Positions 55,938 through 64,000 of a stretch of DNA of 64,000 nt are shown one piece after another. The notes below the pieces were generated by a model. That model was not told where the DNA came from. It saw nothing but the letters and a program-made list of their open reading frames with translations, and ran no database searches. The stretch's first letter is position 1, and each line of letters starts with the position of its first letter. The position numbers and the translations under genes were made by a program. This DNA is from Paenibacillus sp. FSL H7-0331 (GTDB taxonomy: Bacteria > Bacillota > Bacilli > Paenibacillales > NBRC-103111), in assembly GCF_001956045.1 (NCBI RefSeq), contig NZ_MRTH01000001.1, positions 62,001 through 126,000 of the forward strand, read 5' to 3'.

Positions 55938-57062
55938 TTATTTATCGTTATTGTTTTTCCCACGGTTACGTAAGAAAGTCGGAATATCCAATTGATCACT
56001 TGAAGGTTGGGAACCAAATGGACGTAAATTGTTAACACGGTTATCAACGGGTTCGGATGCCTGCGAAGACATTCCCGAAGGCTTACGCACAGGAGGCTGT
56101 GCCGTTGCTTTATGCTCAAAACCTGTTGCAATTACAGTTACCATAATTTCTTCCTTGTACTTCTCGTCAATCACGGCACCAAAAATCATATTGACTTCCA
56201 AATCCGCAGCTGAGGCTACAATATCCGCAGCTTCATTAACCTCGTACAAGGAAAGATTGGCTCCACCCGTAATATTCATCAGAACCCCACGCGCACCTTC
56301 AATCGATGTTTCGAGCAAGGGACTTTGAATCGCCTTTTTGGCAGCTTCAGCTGCACGATTCTCACCTGTTGCCACACCGATTCCCATCAAAGCAGACCCA
56401 CGCTCCGTCATGATCGTCTTGACATCCGCAAAGTCCAGATTGATCAGCCCCGGTACAGCAATCAAATCCGAAATCCCTTGAACACCCTGACGCAGCACAT
56501 TGTCAGCCTCACGGAACGCTTCGAGCATCGGTGTTTTTTTGTCTACAATTTCCAGCAATCTATCGTTAGGAATAACGATCAGGGTATCAACCTTTTCTTT
56601 AAGAGCAGCAATTCCTTGCTCAGCCTGAGCTGCACGCTTTCTACCTTCAAAAGTAAAAGGACGTGTAACTACGCCTACCGTCAGCGCACCGCATTCTTTG
56701 GCTATTTCGGCGATTACGGGTGCAGCACCTGTTCCCGTTCCTCCGCCCATACCCGCAGTTACGAACACCATATCGGCGCCTTTCAGTGTATTCATTACAT
56801 GTTCTCTTGATTCCTCAGCCGCTTTCTTGCCAACATCCGGATTAGCCCCCGCGCCCAAACCGCGTGTCAGTTTATCGCCGATTTGCAGCTTGTGATCGGA
56901 TTTGGAATATTGAAGTGCTTGCGCGTCGGTGTTTACCGTAATAAACTCTACACCCTTGACTCCGTTTTCAATCATTCGGTTAACGGCATTACTTCCTCCA
57001 CCGCCAACACCAATTACTTTTATTTTTGCAAGCTGGTCCATGTCCATATCAAATTCAAACAT
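55938..57062 (-). CDS. ftsZ: Cell division protein FtsZ
   Basis: Tubulin-like GTPase forming the Z ring. The 374-residue protein starts [30 protein letters not shown], with the tubulin signature [17 protein letters not shown], the T7 loop [14 protein letters not shown] and the C-terminal peptide [12 protein letters not shown], which binds FtsA and SepF. AGGAGG lies 12 nt before the ATG at 57062; an ATG within that site is rejected. ftsA ends 47 nt upstream. Confidence 0.97.
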   Translation of the reverse strand: MFEFDMDMDQLAKIKVIGVGGGGSNAVNRMIENGVKGVEFITVNTDAQALQYSKSDHKLQIGDKLTRGLGAGANPDVGKKAAEESREHVMNTLKGADMVFVTAGMGGGTGTGAAPVIAEIAKECGALTVGVVTRPFTFEGRKRAAQAEQGIAALKEKVDTLIVIPNDRLLEIVDKKTPMLEAFREADNVLRQGVQGISDLIAVPGLINLDFADVKTIMTERGSALMGIGVATGENRAAEAAKKAIQSPLLETSIEGARGVLMNITGGANLSLYEVNEAADIVASAADLEVNMIFGAVIDEKYKEEIMVTVIATGFEHKATAQPPVRKPSGMSSQASEPVDNRVNNLRPFGSQPSSDQLDIPTFLRNRGKNNNDK

Positions 57063-57109
57063 AGCTGTTATTTTCCTCCTCATTGAGCTTCACTAGCTCG
57101 AAATCCCAT

Positions 57110-58363
57110 CTAAATAAATTCGCTCAGCCAATTTTTGAAACGCTCCATAACCGAAGGTTTGTTCTCATTATTGCTAGCTGCAGCTGGTTTTTTAGTTACG
57201 GATTTCTTAGCCGAGCCTGCCGATTGTTTCGTAGTTCTCAAATATTTGCAGGCATATTGTATGATTCCTACGCCGCTAGTGTAAGAAGGATCACGAACGC
57301 CGATAAAATCAGGCACGGCAATACGTACGGAAGTAGCTAGCTCAGATTGAGCAATCGCCAACATACCCGGCATCGAGAGTGTTCCGCCCGTAAGCACATA
57401 ACCTCCTGGTAACTCCATATACCCAAGACGTTGTACCTCTAAACCAATTAAATGAAAAATTTCTTGAACACGAGGCTCAACGATATTTGCCAAGTCAATT
57501 TGGGAAAACTCCTTGTCCACATTGCTTCCAATCCGATTTACCTTAAATACTTGATCAGCAGCTGCATCCTCGATGACAGCACAGCCAAATTTAAGCTTAA
57601 TTTTCTCGGCAATATCCGCTTGTGTCCGCAGACCTATGGAAATATCATTCGTTATATACTCACCGCCGATAGGCAAGGTCGAAGTAGCTACCAAATTGTT
57701 TTGTTCAAAAATAGCAATCGTCGTTTGTCCCGCTCCAATATCTACGAGCACGGTACCGACTGCTTTTTCGTCTCTGGATAAAGACAGGTGACCTGCAGCC
57801 AAAGACATCAGGATAAGTCCGGAAACCTTTACTCCGGATTTTTCAACTACACGAAGTAAATTATGTATAGCTGTCTTCGCTCCAGTAATGATGGTTGCTT
57901 GTACTTCCAAACGAACACCAATCATACTGCGTGGATCATGAATTTCATCTAGACCATCAACCAAGTATTGATTAGGAACGACGCCAATAATTTCCCTTTC
58001 AGGAGCTAAAGGAATGACTTTGGCTGCTTGAATCACACGCTCGATATCTTCGTCTCCAATTTCGCGATCTTCATTGGATACGGCTACAACGCCGTGACTG
58101 GTTTGTAAAGAAATATGACTCCCGGAAATCCCAACGTAAACCTCTGTTATTTGAATACCTACCATTCGTTCTGCATGATCGATCGCATTGCGAATCGATT
58201 GAACGGTTTGGTCAATATCGACAATGGCTCCTTTGCGAATACCTTCCGAGTCGGCTGATCCAACTCCTATTATATTAATGGCGCCGTTAACGACTTCGCC
58301 AATAATAGCACGAACTTTGGATGTACCGATGTCCAAACTAACAATGATGTCATTGCTGCTCAA
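57110..58363 (-). CDS. ftsA: Cell division protein FtsA
   Basis: Actin-like membrane anchor for FtsZ, 417 residues. ATP-binding segments IIVSLDIGTSKVRAIIGEV, VLVDIGAGQTTIAIF and GYVLTGGTLSMPGM are visible, and the C-terminal amphipathic helix SVMERFKNWLSEFI follows a linker rich in Lys/Ala. It starts at TTG, with AGGAGG 10 nt upstream. Confidence 0.96.
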   Translation of the reverse strand: MSSNDIIVSLDIGTSKVRAIIGEVVNGAINIIGVGSADSEGIRKGAIVDIDQTVQSIRNAIDHAERMVGIQITEVYVGISGSHISLQTSHGVVAVSNEDREIGDEDIERVIQAAKVIPLAPEREIIGVVPNQYLVDGLDEIHDPRSMIGVRLEVQATIITGAKTAIHNLLRVVEKSGVKVSGLILMSLAAGHLSLSRDEKAVGTVLVDIGAGQTTIAIFEQNNLVATSTLPIGGEYITNDISIGLRTQADIAEKIKLKFGCAVIEDAAADQVFKVNRIGSNVDKEFSQIDLANIVEPRVQEIFHLIGLEVQRLGYMELPGGYVLTGGTLSMPGMLAIAQSELATSVRIAVPDFIGVRDPSYTSGVGIIQYACKYLRTTKQSAGSAKKSVTKKPAAASNNENKPSVMERFKNWLSEFI

Positions 58364-58465
58364 CCCCTTGGCACCTCCTGTGGCTTAAAATTGATTTGAG
58401 CTTCATTTTTTTGAGTTTGATTTGATAATTAATTGTAAATTAACGAAATGAAATCTTCTGTACTT

Positions 58466-58491
58466 ATTCAACACGATTGGGATTTTCCCTC
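58466..58491 (-). promoter_or_regulatory. Possible sigma-H promoter of ftsAZ
   Basis: Minus-strand GGGAAAA (58483-58489), 12 nt and TGAAT (58466-58470) resemble the sigma-H pattern AGGAWWT-N12-14-RGAAT. In Bacillus a sigma-H promoter boosts ftsAZ at sporulation. It lies in the AT-rich 271 nt gap between divIB and ftsA; the Bacillus genes ylxW, ylxX and sbp are not there. Confidence 0.35.
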
Positions 58492-58634
58492 TTTTTCAAA
58501 AAAAATTCATTAGTTAGATTGATAGAGTATAAAAATACCCACAAAGATCATTCTATCATTAATCGTTCAGAATGAGTAGAGTGAATAGAAGCATTTTCTC
58601 TTATTTTCTTACCCTTAAGTCCTATTTGCTGGCT

Positions 58635-59519
58635 TTAAGGACGTTTTTGTGTGTCTTTAGGTACATCTTTTTTTGAATCATTTGGAGCAGGTGTAATGGA
58701 TTGCGTTTTTTTGTCGGTTTTACTTGTATCTTTACCTGCTGCTGCTTTGGAACCTGACTTCGAAGCGTCTGCTGGCGTATCAAACGGTGCATGAGTATCA
58801 GCTTCGAGAAGCTTGAGTACGCCTGTATTGATTTTATTTTCCTTTAGATTTGCAATGTAGGAGTCTAAATATTGAAGCTTGTCCGGTAAATAACTAATAA
58901 CCGTAATCACTTCAAATTTGGAACGCGTATACATTTTAATTCGATCTGGATAGGATTCTGTAGGATCTGGTTTAATTTCAGAAATATCCGCTAAATAAGA
59001 TGGATCCAAGCTGGCAATAACCTGACAGAGCTTGAGCTTCAGAGGGTCACTATCAGCCCACCCTGAAAGAATCGGCTTATCCAGAACAAAGTTCGTTTGC
59101 GTACTAATACTGACCACACTGCCATCCGCCAAAATAGCCTGAGGTTGATTGTTTGGATCAAACTGATAGGCGACCTTGGGAAATTCATGAACCTGTATAT
59201 GAATTAGTCCGGGAAAATGCTTACTCACCTCTGCCGACTCTACCATTTTTAAAGCTCTGACCTGCTTCGCAATAGTGGCAGAGGATTGTGAAAAAAAGTG
59301 ATCGCCGTTCTTAACAGTAATAGCTTGTCCAATAGCTTCGGGAGCTAAAAGCTCCTGCCCTTCTATTTCGATTTTGGTGATTTTGCTCAAGGAGGACTGG
59401 AAAAACAAGACGCAGAGCAACGTTATAAAAAACAGGAATAAAAACACCAGCAGCCTTTTACTGCCTCGGCCTCGTACCTTAGGCTTCTTGATGACAGGTA
59501 ATCTTTCTTCTGCTTGCAA
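58635..59519 (-). CDS. divIB: Cell division protein DivIB (FtsQ)
   Basis: Bitopic division protein of about 294 residues: a basic cytoplasmic tail (KKPKVRGRGSKR), one transmembrane helix (LLVFLFLFFITLLCVLFF), a POTRA domain (ITKIEIEGQELLAPEAIGQAI) and the FtsQ/DivIB beta domain, then a low-complexity Ser/Lys/Asp tail. I chose the TTG at 59519, with TAGGAGG 7 nt upstream. A longer ATG-initiated frame would translate through two dispersed hairpin repeats and is rejected. Confidence 0.9.
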   Translation of the reverse strand: MQAEERLPVIKKPKVRGRGSKRLLVFLFLFFITLLCVLFFQSSLSKITKIEIEGQELLAPEAIGQAITVKNGDHFFSQSSATIAKQVRALKMVESAEVSKHFPGLIHIQVHEFPKVAYQFDPNNQPQAILADGSVVSISTQTNFVLDKPILSGWADSDPLKLKLCQVIASLDPSYLADISEIKPDPTESYPDRIKMYTRSKFEVITVISYLPDKLQYLDSYIANLKENKINTGVLKLLEADTHAPFDTPADASKSGSKAAAGKDTSKTDKKTQSITPAPNDSKKDVPKDTQKRP

Positions 59520-59537
59520 AGGGTAACCTCCTAAGGA

Positions 59538-59609
59538 CTTTCCTGTGGGAAAGCCTACTTCGTAAGCATAATCTTGGTTTTCCTTCAGGAAAACTAACTT
59601 CGTAGGCAT
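59538..59609 (+). repeat. Two dispersed hairpin repeats upstream of divIB
   Basis: Unit one: CTTTCC/GGAAAG hairpin (59538-59553) followed by CTTCGTAAGCAT (ends 59569). Unit two: GTTTTCCT/AGGAAAAC (59577-59594) followed by CTTCGTAGGCAT (ends 59609). Same plan as the repeats at 43093-43189. Confidence 0.85.
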
Positions 59610-59736
59610 TCTTTCAATTTTATCCGAAATCCTATGAGAGGACATGCTTTCACTATGTAAACCGCCGAACATCTCCGTTCTGCTAACAGAAGAGGGATAT
59701 TTCAGCGGCAATGGTCATAATAATCATAGACAGTGA

Positions 59737-61008
59737 TTATTCCGTTGGTACAGGTGTTGTTCGAAGAATGTTGGCACCCAGAGAGCTCAACATATGCTCA
59801 ATCCGATCATAGCCTCTATCAATATGATGAATCTGTTCAATGATCGTAGTTCCATGAGCGGCCAGGCCTGCTATAACGAGCGCTGCTCCAGCCCGTAAGT
59901 CGGTAGCTTCTACAGTAGCTCCATATAATCTCGGTACACCCCGAATAAATGCTGAATTCCAATCAACCCGAATATCAGCTCCCATGCGAGCCAGTTCAGC
60001 CACATGCTTGAATCTTCCTTCAAAAACAGTTTCCTTGAGGATACTTAAACCATCTGCCAATGAAAGCAGCACCATAATCTGTGATTGCAGGTCTGTCGGA
60101 AATGCAGGATAGGGGGATGTAATAATTCGCTCTATCGATTTGGATCTTGCGAGACAGCTTACGTTCATTATATCACCGTTAATCGTGATTTGAACACCTG
60201 CACGCTTTAGTACGTGGATGGCTGATGTTAAATGTGCAGGGCATACATTTTCCAATGTGATGTTTCCCCGCGTGACAGCAGCAGCAATCATAAGGGTTCC
60301 GGCTACGATTCGGTCGGGAATAATACGATAAGTACATGGGGTCAGCACCGATACCCCTTCAATCGTGATCGTGTCAGTGCCAGCGCCTATAATCTGGGCA
60401 CCCATGGCGTTCAGGAAATTTTGCAGATCCTGAATCTCCGGTTCTCTGGCCGCATTGGAAATGGTCGTCATGCCCTTGGCCATAGCTGCAGCCATCATAA
60501 TGTTTTCTGTTGCTCCGACACTTGGAAAGTCAAGTGCGATCTCAGCGCCTATTAACTCTTTTGCCGTACAAATGATGGTATTCCCGCCAGTTTCCTCAAT
60601 CGTTGCTCCTAAAGCGGCAAGTCCCCGCAGGTGTAAATCTATTTTTCTTTCTCCTATGGCACATCCACCTGGCTGATAGACTTGAACACGACCAAAGCGT
60701 GCCAATAAAGGGCCCATCAAAAAAATCGAAGATCTCATCTGGCTCATCTGGCTTTCCGGGATGTGATAGGATTGTGCTGTGGATGAATTTACGGTTACCG
60801 TATCACCTTGATGCTCCGTACGACAGCCCAGTGCGCGAAGAATGCTCAGCATGACCTGTATATCTGACAAATCGGGTACGTTCAATATGCTAAACGTTCC
60901 TTCTGCCATCATGCCTGCTGCTAATATGGGCAGCGCCGCATTTTTCGCACCATGAATTTTGATGGCTCCCGACAGAGGTCTCCCACCTTCGATAACCAAC
61001 TTTTCCAA
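59737..61008 (-). CDS. murA: UDP-N-acetylglucosamine 1-carboxyvinyltransferase MurA
   Basis: First committed enzyme of peptidoglycan synthesis; target of fosfomycin. The 423-residue protein has KIHGAKNAALPIL and the catalytic Cys116 in YQPGGCAIGERKIDLH, so fosfomycin-sensitive chemistry is expected. It starts at TTG, with GGAGG 7 nt upstream. It follows murB by 15 nt. Lying in the division cluster, it corresponds to the MurAA-type enzyme. Confidence 0.95.
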   Translation of the reverse strand: MEKLVIEGGRPLSGAIKIHGAKNAALPILAAGMMAEGTFSILNVPDLSDIQVMLSILRALGCRTEHQGDTVTVNSSTAQSYHIPESQMSQMRSSIFLMGPLLARFGRVQVYQPGGCAIGERKIDLHLRGLAALGATIEETGGNTIICTAKELIGAEIALDFPSVGATENIMMAAAMAKGMTTISNAAREPEIQDLQNFLNAMGAQIIGAGTDTITIEGVSVLTPCTYRIIPDRIVAGTLMIAAAVTRGNITLENVCPAHLTSAIHVLKRAGVQITINGDIMNVSCLARSKSIERIITSPYPAFPTDLQSQIMVLLSLADGLSILKETVFEGRFKHVAELARMGADIRVDWNSAFIRGVPRLYGATVEATDLRAGAALVIAGLAAHGTTIIEQIHHIDRGYDRIEHMLSSLGANILRTTPVPTE

Positions 61009-61023
61009 AGTCCCACCTCCGAT

Positions 61024-61929
61024 TTACCGCTCCCCCACCACCAGAACCTCGGTAACCAGCTTTACGCCATAAGCTTCCATGACGCACTGCTGAACATGTT
61101 CGATGAGGGTGAGCACGTCATGAGCTGTCGCTTGCCCCGTGTTGACAATGAAATTGGCATGCAGCGGTGAAACCTCGGCTCCACCGATCTTGAATCCCTT
61201 GAGACCCGCCTCTTCAATCAATCTCGCTGCAAATTGCCCAGGTGGATTGCGGAACACACTGCCTGCACATGCCAGTTGCAGCGGTTGTGTACGTAAGCGG
61301 CGTTCCTTGTAAGAAGCCATCGCTTCTGCAATCTCCTTGCGATCCCCTGACTTCAGTCCGAATACGGCTTCAATGATAATACCCGGCTGATGATGCAAGA
61401 GTGAATGTCGATAGGTGTATTCAAAATCGGCCATCTGCATGGTGACCAGCTCTCCTGTCGAAAGCAGCACTTCAGCTCTTAAAAGTATGCGTGACACATC
61501 AGATCCGTGAGCTCCGGCGTTCATATAAATGGCGCCTCCCACTGTCCCTGGAATGCCTCCAGCGAACTCCAACCCGGTCAAACCTTCCTTGCCGGCCATG
61601 ACGGACAGCTTGATAAATGAATAAGCCGCTCCGGCATAAACCGTCTCACCCTCAAACCGCAATGTCTCCAGAGCGGGACCCAGCTTAATAACAACGCCGC
61701 GAATCCCTTTGTCGGCAATGAGCACATTGGAGCCGCGACCGAGAATGGTCCAGGGAATCTGATGGGCATGCATCAGCTTCACGGCATCAATTAGCTGCTC
61801 ACGGTTGCGGGGGATTAGCAGAATATCGGCTGGCCCTCCGATTTTCCAAGTGGTATGAGGGGCAAGGGGCTCGTTCAAAAAACATTTACCGAACGCACCG
61901 CTTTGCAATAACGAAATGACCTGTTGCAT
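61024..61929 (-). CDS. murB: UDP-N-acetylmuramate dehydrogenase MurB
   Basis: FAD-dependent reductase completing UDP-MurNAc. The 301-residue protein has the FAD segments ILGRGSNVLIADKG and GLEFAGGIPGTVGGAIYMNAGAHG and the type II active site AGSVFRNPPGQFAARLIEEAGLKG with catalytic Ser, plus the C-terminal VTEVLVVG Glu. AAGGAGG lies 7 nt before the ATG at 61929; the open frame upstream is rejected. A 198 nt gap separates it from murG; I see no clear promoter or terminator in that gap. Confidence 0.95.
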   Translation of the reverse strand: MQQVISLLQSGAFGKCFLNEPLAPHTTWKIGGPADILLIPRNREQLIDAVKLMHAHQIPWTILGRGSNVLIADKGIRGVVIKLGPALETLRFEGETVYAGAAYSFIKLSVMAGKEGLTGLEFAGGIPGTVGGAIYMNAGAHGSDVSRILLRAEVLLSTGELVTMQMADFEYTYRHSLLHHQPGIIIEAVFGLKSGDRKEIAEAMASYKERRLRTQPLQLACAGSVFRNPPGQFAARLIEEAGLKGFKIGGAEVSPLHANFIVNTGQATAHDVLTLIEHVQQCVMEAYGVKLVTEVLVVGER

Positions 61930-62127
61930 GGGAAAACCTCCTTCACAGAACTCCGGGCTTCGCAGGTAACGGCTAGCTGCCGCATTCGCAAAGAACAATT
62001 CAGTAAGCACCTCTGAACCCTATATAGGCTTGCGCTAGCTGTTTGCCGCTTCACCGAGTGTCTGTCACGGTTATAGTGTAGTTTATGTAAGATCGGATAG
62101 AGTGTGACAAATGCCCAGATCGTTTTG

Positions 62128-63201
62128 TCAATCTGTAGCATGAGCGGCCTTCTTGATGAGTTTAATAATAGCGTCGGTCCCATTAATATGCTTCGCTTCT
62201 TTAGCTTTTTCTACATATTTCTCTTGATTTAAATGGAGAAGCTCAATACTCTGGATTAATGTATCAGCGGTTAATTGCTCTTCAAACAAAATTTCACCGT
62301 ACCCCATAGATTGAAACGAGCCTGCATTTAAAATTTGATCTCCCCGGCTTGCTTGCTTTGTCAATGGGATGAGCAGCATCGGTTTTTCCAATGCCAAAAA
62401 TTCAAATATGGAGGTAGCTCCTGCCCGGGATACGACCAGATTCGTCATGGCGAGCACATCTGGCAGATCCTCATTCAGATATTCAAACTGCCTGTAGCCT
62501 CTTCTGCCTTGGAAAGCCTCATCCACATGGCCTTTACCGCACAGATGAACGATCTGATAGCTCTGAAGCAGCACATCCAGTGCAGCTCGAACAACACTAT
62601 TGATTCTCTGAGCTCCCAGACTTCCTCCCATGACAAGAAGAATCGGTTTTAGCTGATGAAAGTCGCACAGCTGCAGGCCCTTCATCGCATTGCCAAGTAA
62701 AATATGCTCACGAATCGGTAAGCCCGTACAAATCGCTTTGTTCCCTTTAATATGCTTGAGAGACTCTGGAAACGTCACACATACCTGATCAGCAAAAGGC
62801 AGCGAAATTTTGTTGGCAAGACCGGGTGTCATATCTGATTCATGAATAATAATAGGAATCCGGTTCAGCTTACTGGCCAATATGACAGGAACGGAAACGA
62901 ACCCACCCTTGGAGAAAACAACGTCAGGTTTCAACTTTCGTAAAAGCCTATAAGCTTGACCAACCCCACGAATAACATTAAACGGGTCCTTCATATTTTT
63001 GAAATCAAAATATCTGCGCAGCTTGCCGGATGCAATCGGATGAAAAGGGATTCCCTCTTGACCGATAATTTCCCGCTCAATTCCCTGCTGCGAGCCGATA
63101 TATTGAATATCCCAGCCCTGCAGCTTCAGCTTCGCGATAATAGCCAAATTGGGCGTCACATGGCCAGCTGAACCGCCTCCGGTGAATACAATTTTCTTCA
63201 T
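62128..63201 (-). CDS. murG: Undecaprenyl-PP-MurNAc-pentapeptide GlcNAc transferase MurG
   Basis: Peripheral membrane GT28 glycosyltransferase that makes lipid II. The 357-residue protein starts with the G-loop [17 protein letters not shown], then [41 protein letters not shown] and [30 protein letters not shown] lies 9 nt before the ATG at 63201. The upstream spoVE/ftsW gene ends 9 nt before it. Confidence 0.96.
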   Translation of the reverse strand: MKKIVFTGGGSAGHVTPNLAIIAKLKLQGWDIQYIGSQQGIEREIIGQEGIPFHPIASGKLRRYFDFKNMKDPFNVIRGVGQAYRLLRKLKPDVVFSKGGFVSVPVILASKLNRIPIIIHESDMTPGLANKISLPFADQVCVTFPESLKHIKGNKAICTGLPIREHILLGNAMKGLQLCDFHQLKPILLVMGGSLGAQRINSVVRAALDVLLQSYQIVHLCGKGHVDEAFQGRRGYRQFEYLNEDLPDVLAMTNLVVSRAGATSIFEFLALEKPMLLIPLTKQASRGDQILNAGSFQSMGYGEILFEEQLTADTLIQSIELLHLNQEKYVEKAKEAKHINGTDAIIKLIKKAAHATD

Positions 63202-63210
63202 AGCTTTCAC

Positions 63211-64000
63211 TCACCTCGCATAGCGGGAAATATTAAGTAAGATACCAATGGAGGTCAGCATCAGTGTCAAGGATGAGCCTCCGGCGCTGATCAACGGCAA
63301 GGTAATACCAGTTACCGGAAACATCCCGATCACAACGCCAATATTGATGATCACCTGGATAGCAATCATTCCGACGATGCCCGTTGCAAGCAGGCTTCCA
63401 AACATGTCTGGAGCCGTAATCGCAGTACGCATTCCACGCCACAGAAGCAGCAAAAACAAGATCAGCACACAACCGCCACCTATGAAACCAAGCTCCTCAG
63501 CAATAATTGAGAAAATAAAATCGGTTTGCGGCTCCGGCAAGTAACTATATTTTTGCCTACTCATGCCAAGTCCGAGTCCTACAAAGCCTCCAGGCCCTAT
63601 AGCATATAAGGATTGAATCGCCTGATATCCTGCCCCAAGCGGATCCGCCCACGGATCCAGAAATGCTGTAATCCGCTGCAAGCGGTAAGGAGCAGCGATA
63701 ATAAGTCCAACGAAGCCAACAAGCCCAGCCATGCCCAAGTAGGACAAATGCAGCAATCGGGCACCTGACGCATAAATAATGAGCAGCGCTGCACCCATCA
63801 GCACGACTCCGGTTCCAAGATCCGGCTGCAGCATAATAAGCCCAAACGCCAAACCGACCAAGCCTAGTGGGGGCAAAAGTCCTTCCGTGAACAAGGCAAT
63901 CTTATTTTGCCGATCGGTCAACAGCTTGGACAAGAATAAAATCATACCCATTTTCATAAACTCAGATGGCTGAATACCAAAGGAGCCAATCCCCAGCCAG
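63211..64000 (-). CDS. spoVE: SEDS-family protein SpoVE/FtsW (3' part)
   Basis: The 5' end lies beyond the window; the visible 263 codons begin WLGIGSFGIQPSEF. Polytopic SEDS peptidoglycan glycosyltransferase with MLQPDLGTGVVLMGAA, YAIGPGGFVGLGLGMSRQKYSYLPEPQTDFIFSIIAEELGFIGG and VTGITLPLISAGGSSL. The gene order before murG and strong resemblance in the visible part favour SpoVE; FtsW is the alternative name. Confidence 0.93.
   Translation of the reverse strand, partial: WLGIGSFGIQPSEFMKMGMILFLSKLLTDRQNKIALFTEGLLPPLGLVGLAFGLIMLQPDLGTGVVLMGAALLIIYASGARLLHLSYLGMAGLVGFVGLIIAAPYRLQRITAFLDPWADPLGAGYQAIQSLYAIGPGGFVGLGLGMSRQKYSYLPEPQTDFIFSIIAEELGFIGGGCVLILFLLLLWRGMRTAITAPDMFGSLLATGIVGMIAIQVIINIGVVIGMFPVTGITLPLISAGGSSLTLMLTSIGILLNISRYAR

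Noticed and set aside
59520..59711. Longer DivIB starting at the ATG near 59711
   Set aside because: The extension is encoded by dispersed repeats, has no good ribosome site, and a TTG with TAGGAGG at 7 nt spacing gives a normal DivIB.
61930..62127. A promoter for murB in the murG-murB gap
   Set aside because: A TTGACA is present on the minus strand but no acceptable -10 lies at proper spacing.

Overview
The window comes from a low-to-mid-GC, endospore-forming Bacillota, most likely Paenibacillaceae. Evidence is the conserved Bacillus-type order spoVE-murG-murB-murA-divIB-ftsA-ftsZ / spoIIGA-sigE-sigG-ylmC-ylmD-ylmE-sepF-ylmG-ylmH-divIVA-ileS-lspA-ylyB / pyr operon. Strong AGGAGG ribosome sites, frequent TTG starts, T-box and PyrR leaders and YesMN/Lpl-type sugar uptake genes point the same way. 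No tRNA, rRNA, insertion sequence or CRISPR array was seen.

Layout. 1-1.8 kb: a holin and the start of a DUF1906 glycosidase-like protein (phage-style lysis pair), then a DUF3231 protein. 1.8-12.3 kb: a LysR regulator, an omega-amidase, a methyltransferase and MtnE, followed by one apparent operon proB-proA-proC-mtnW-mtnX-mtnB. That operon is headed by a T-box leader whose specifier reads as proline, so part of the methionine salvage pathway seems to sit under proline-tRNA control. 12.4-21.6 kb (minus strand): pyrR-pyrB-pyrC-carA-carB-pyrF-pyrE, with a clear promoter, PyrR-binding hairpin, antiterminator and terminator upstream of pyrR; pyrP, pyrK and pyrD are missing. 21.6-31.8 kb: a carbohydrate ABC transporter operon (two permeases, lipoprotein, two Gfo/Idh dehydrogenases, a gamma-glutamyltransferase-family enzyme) divergent from a YesM/YesN-type two-component system, with a cre-like site in the shared region. 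31.9-35.1 kb: dapH-dapL and convergent patA, the three enzymes of the acetylase branch to diaminopimelate.

35.1-48.1 kb (mostly minus strand): the pseudouridine synthase, lspA, ileS (T-box with an isoleucine specifier), divIVA, the ylm genes, sigG, sigE and spoIIGA. 48.3-55.9 kb: a tightly coupled seven-gene plus-strand cassette wedged between spoIIGA and ftsZ. It encodes a KAS III/OleA-like condensing enzyme, an ATP-grasp ligase, an OleD-like dehydrogenase, a lactonase-like metallo-beta-lactamase-fold hydrolase, a CapK/F390-synthetase-like adenylating enzyme, a GNAT/FemAB-like acyltransferase and a short-chain dehydrogenase. It looks like an uncharacterised lipid-derived natural-product pathway and is the best candidate for an undescribed system. 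55.9-64 kb: ftsZ, ftsA, divIB, murA, murB, murG and the 3' part of spoVE/ftsW.

Functions and starts were read from sequence by eye. Where a start differs from the longest open frame, it was chosen from the ribosome site and family length.
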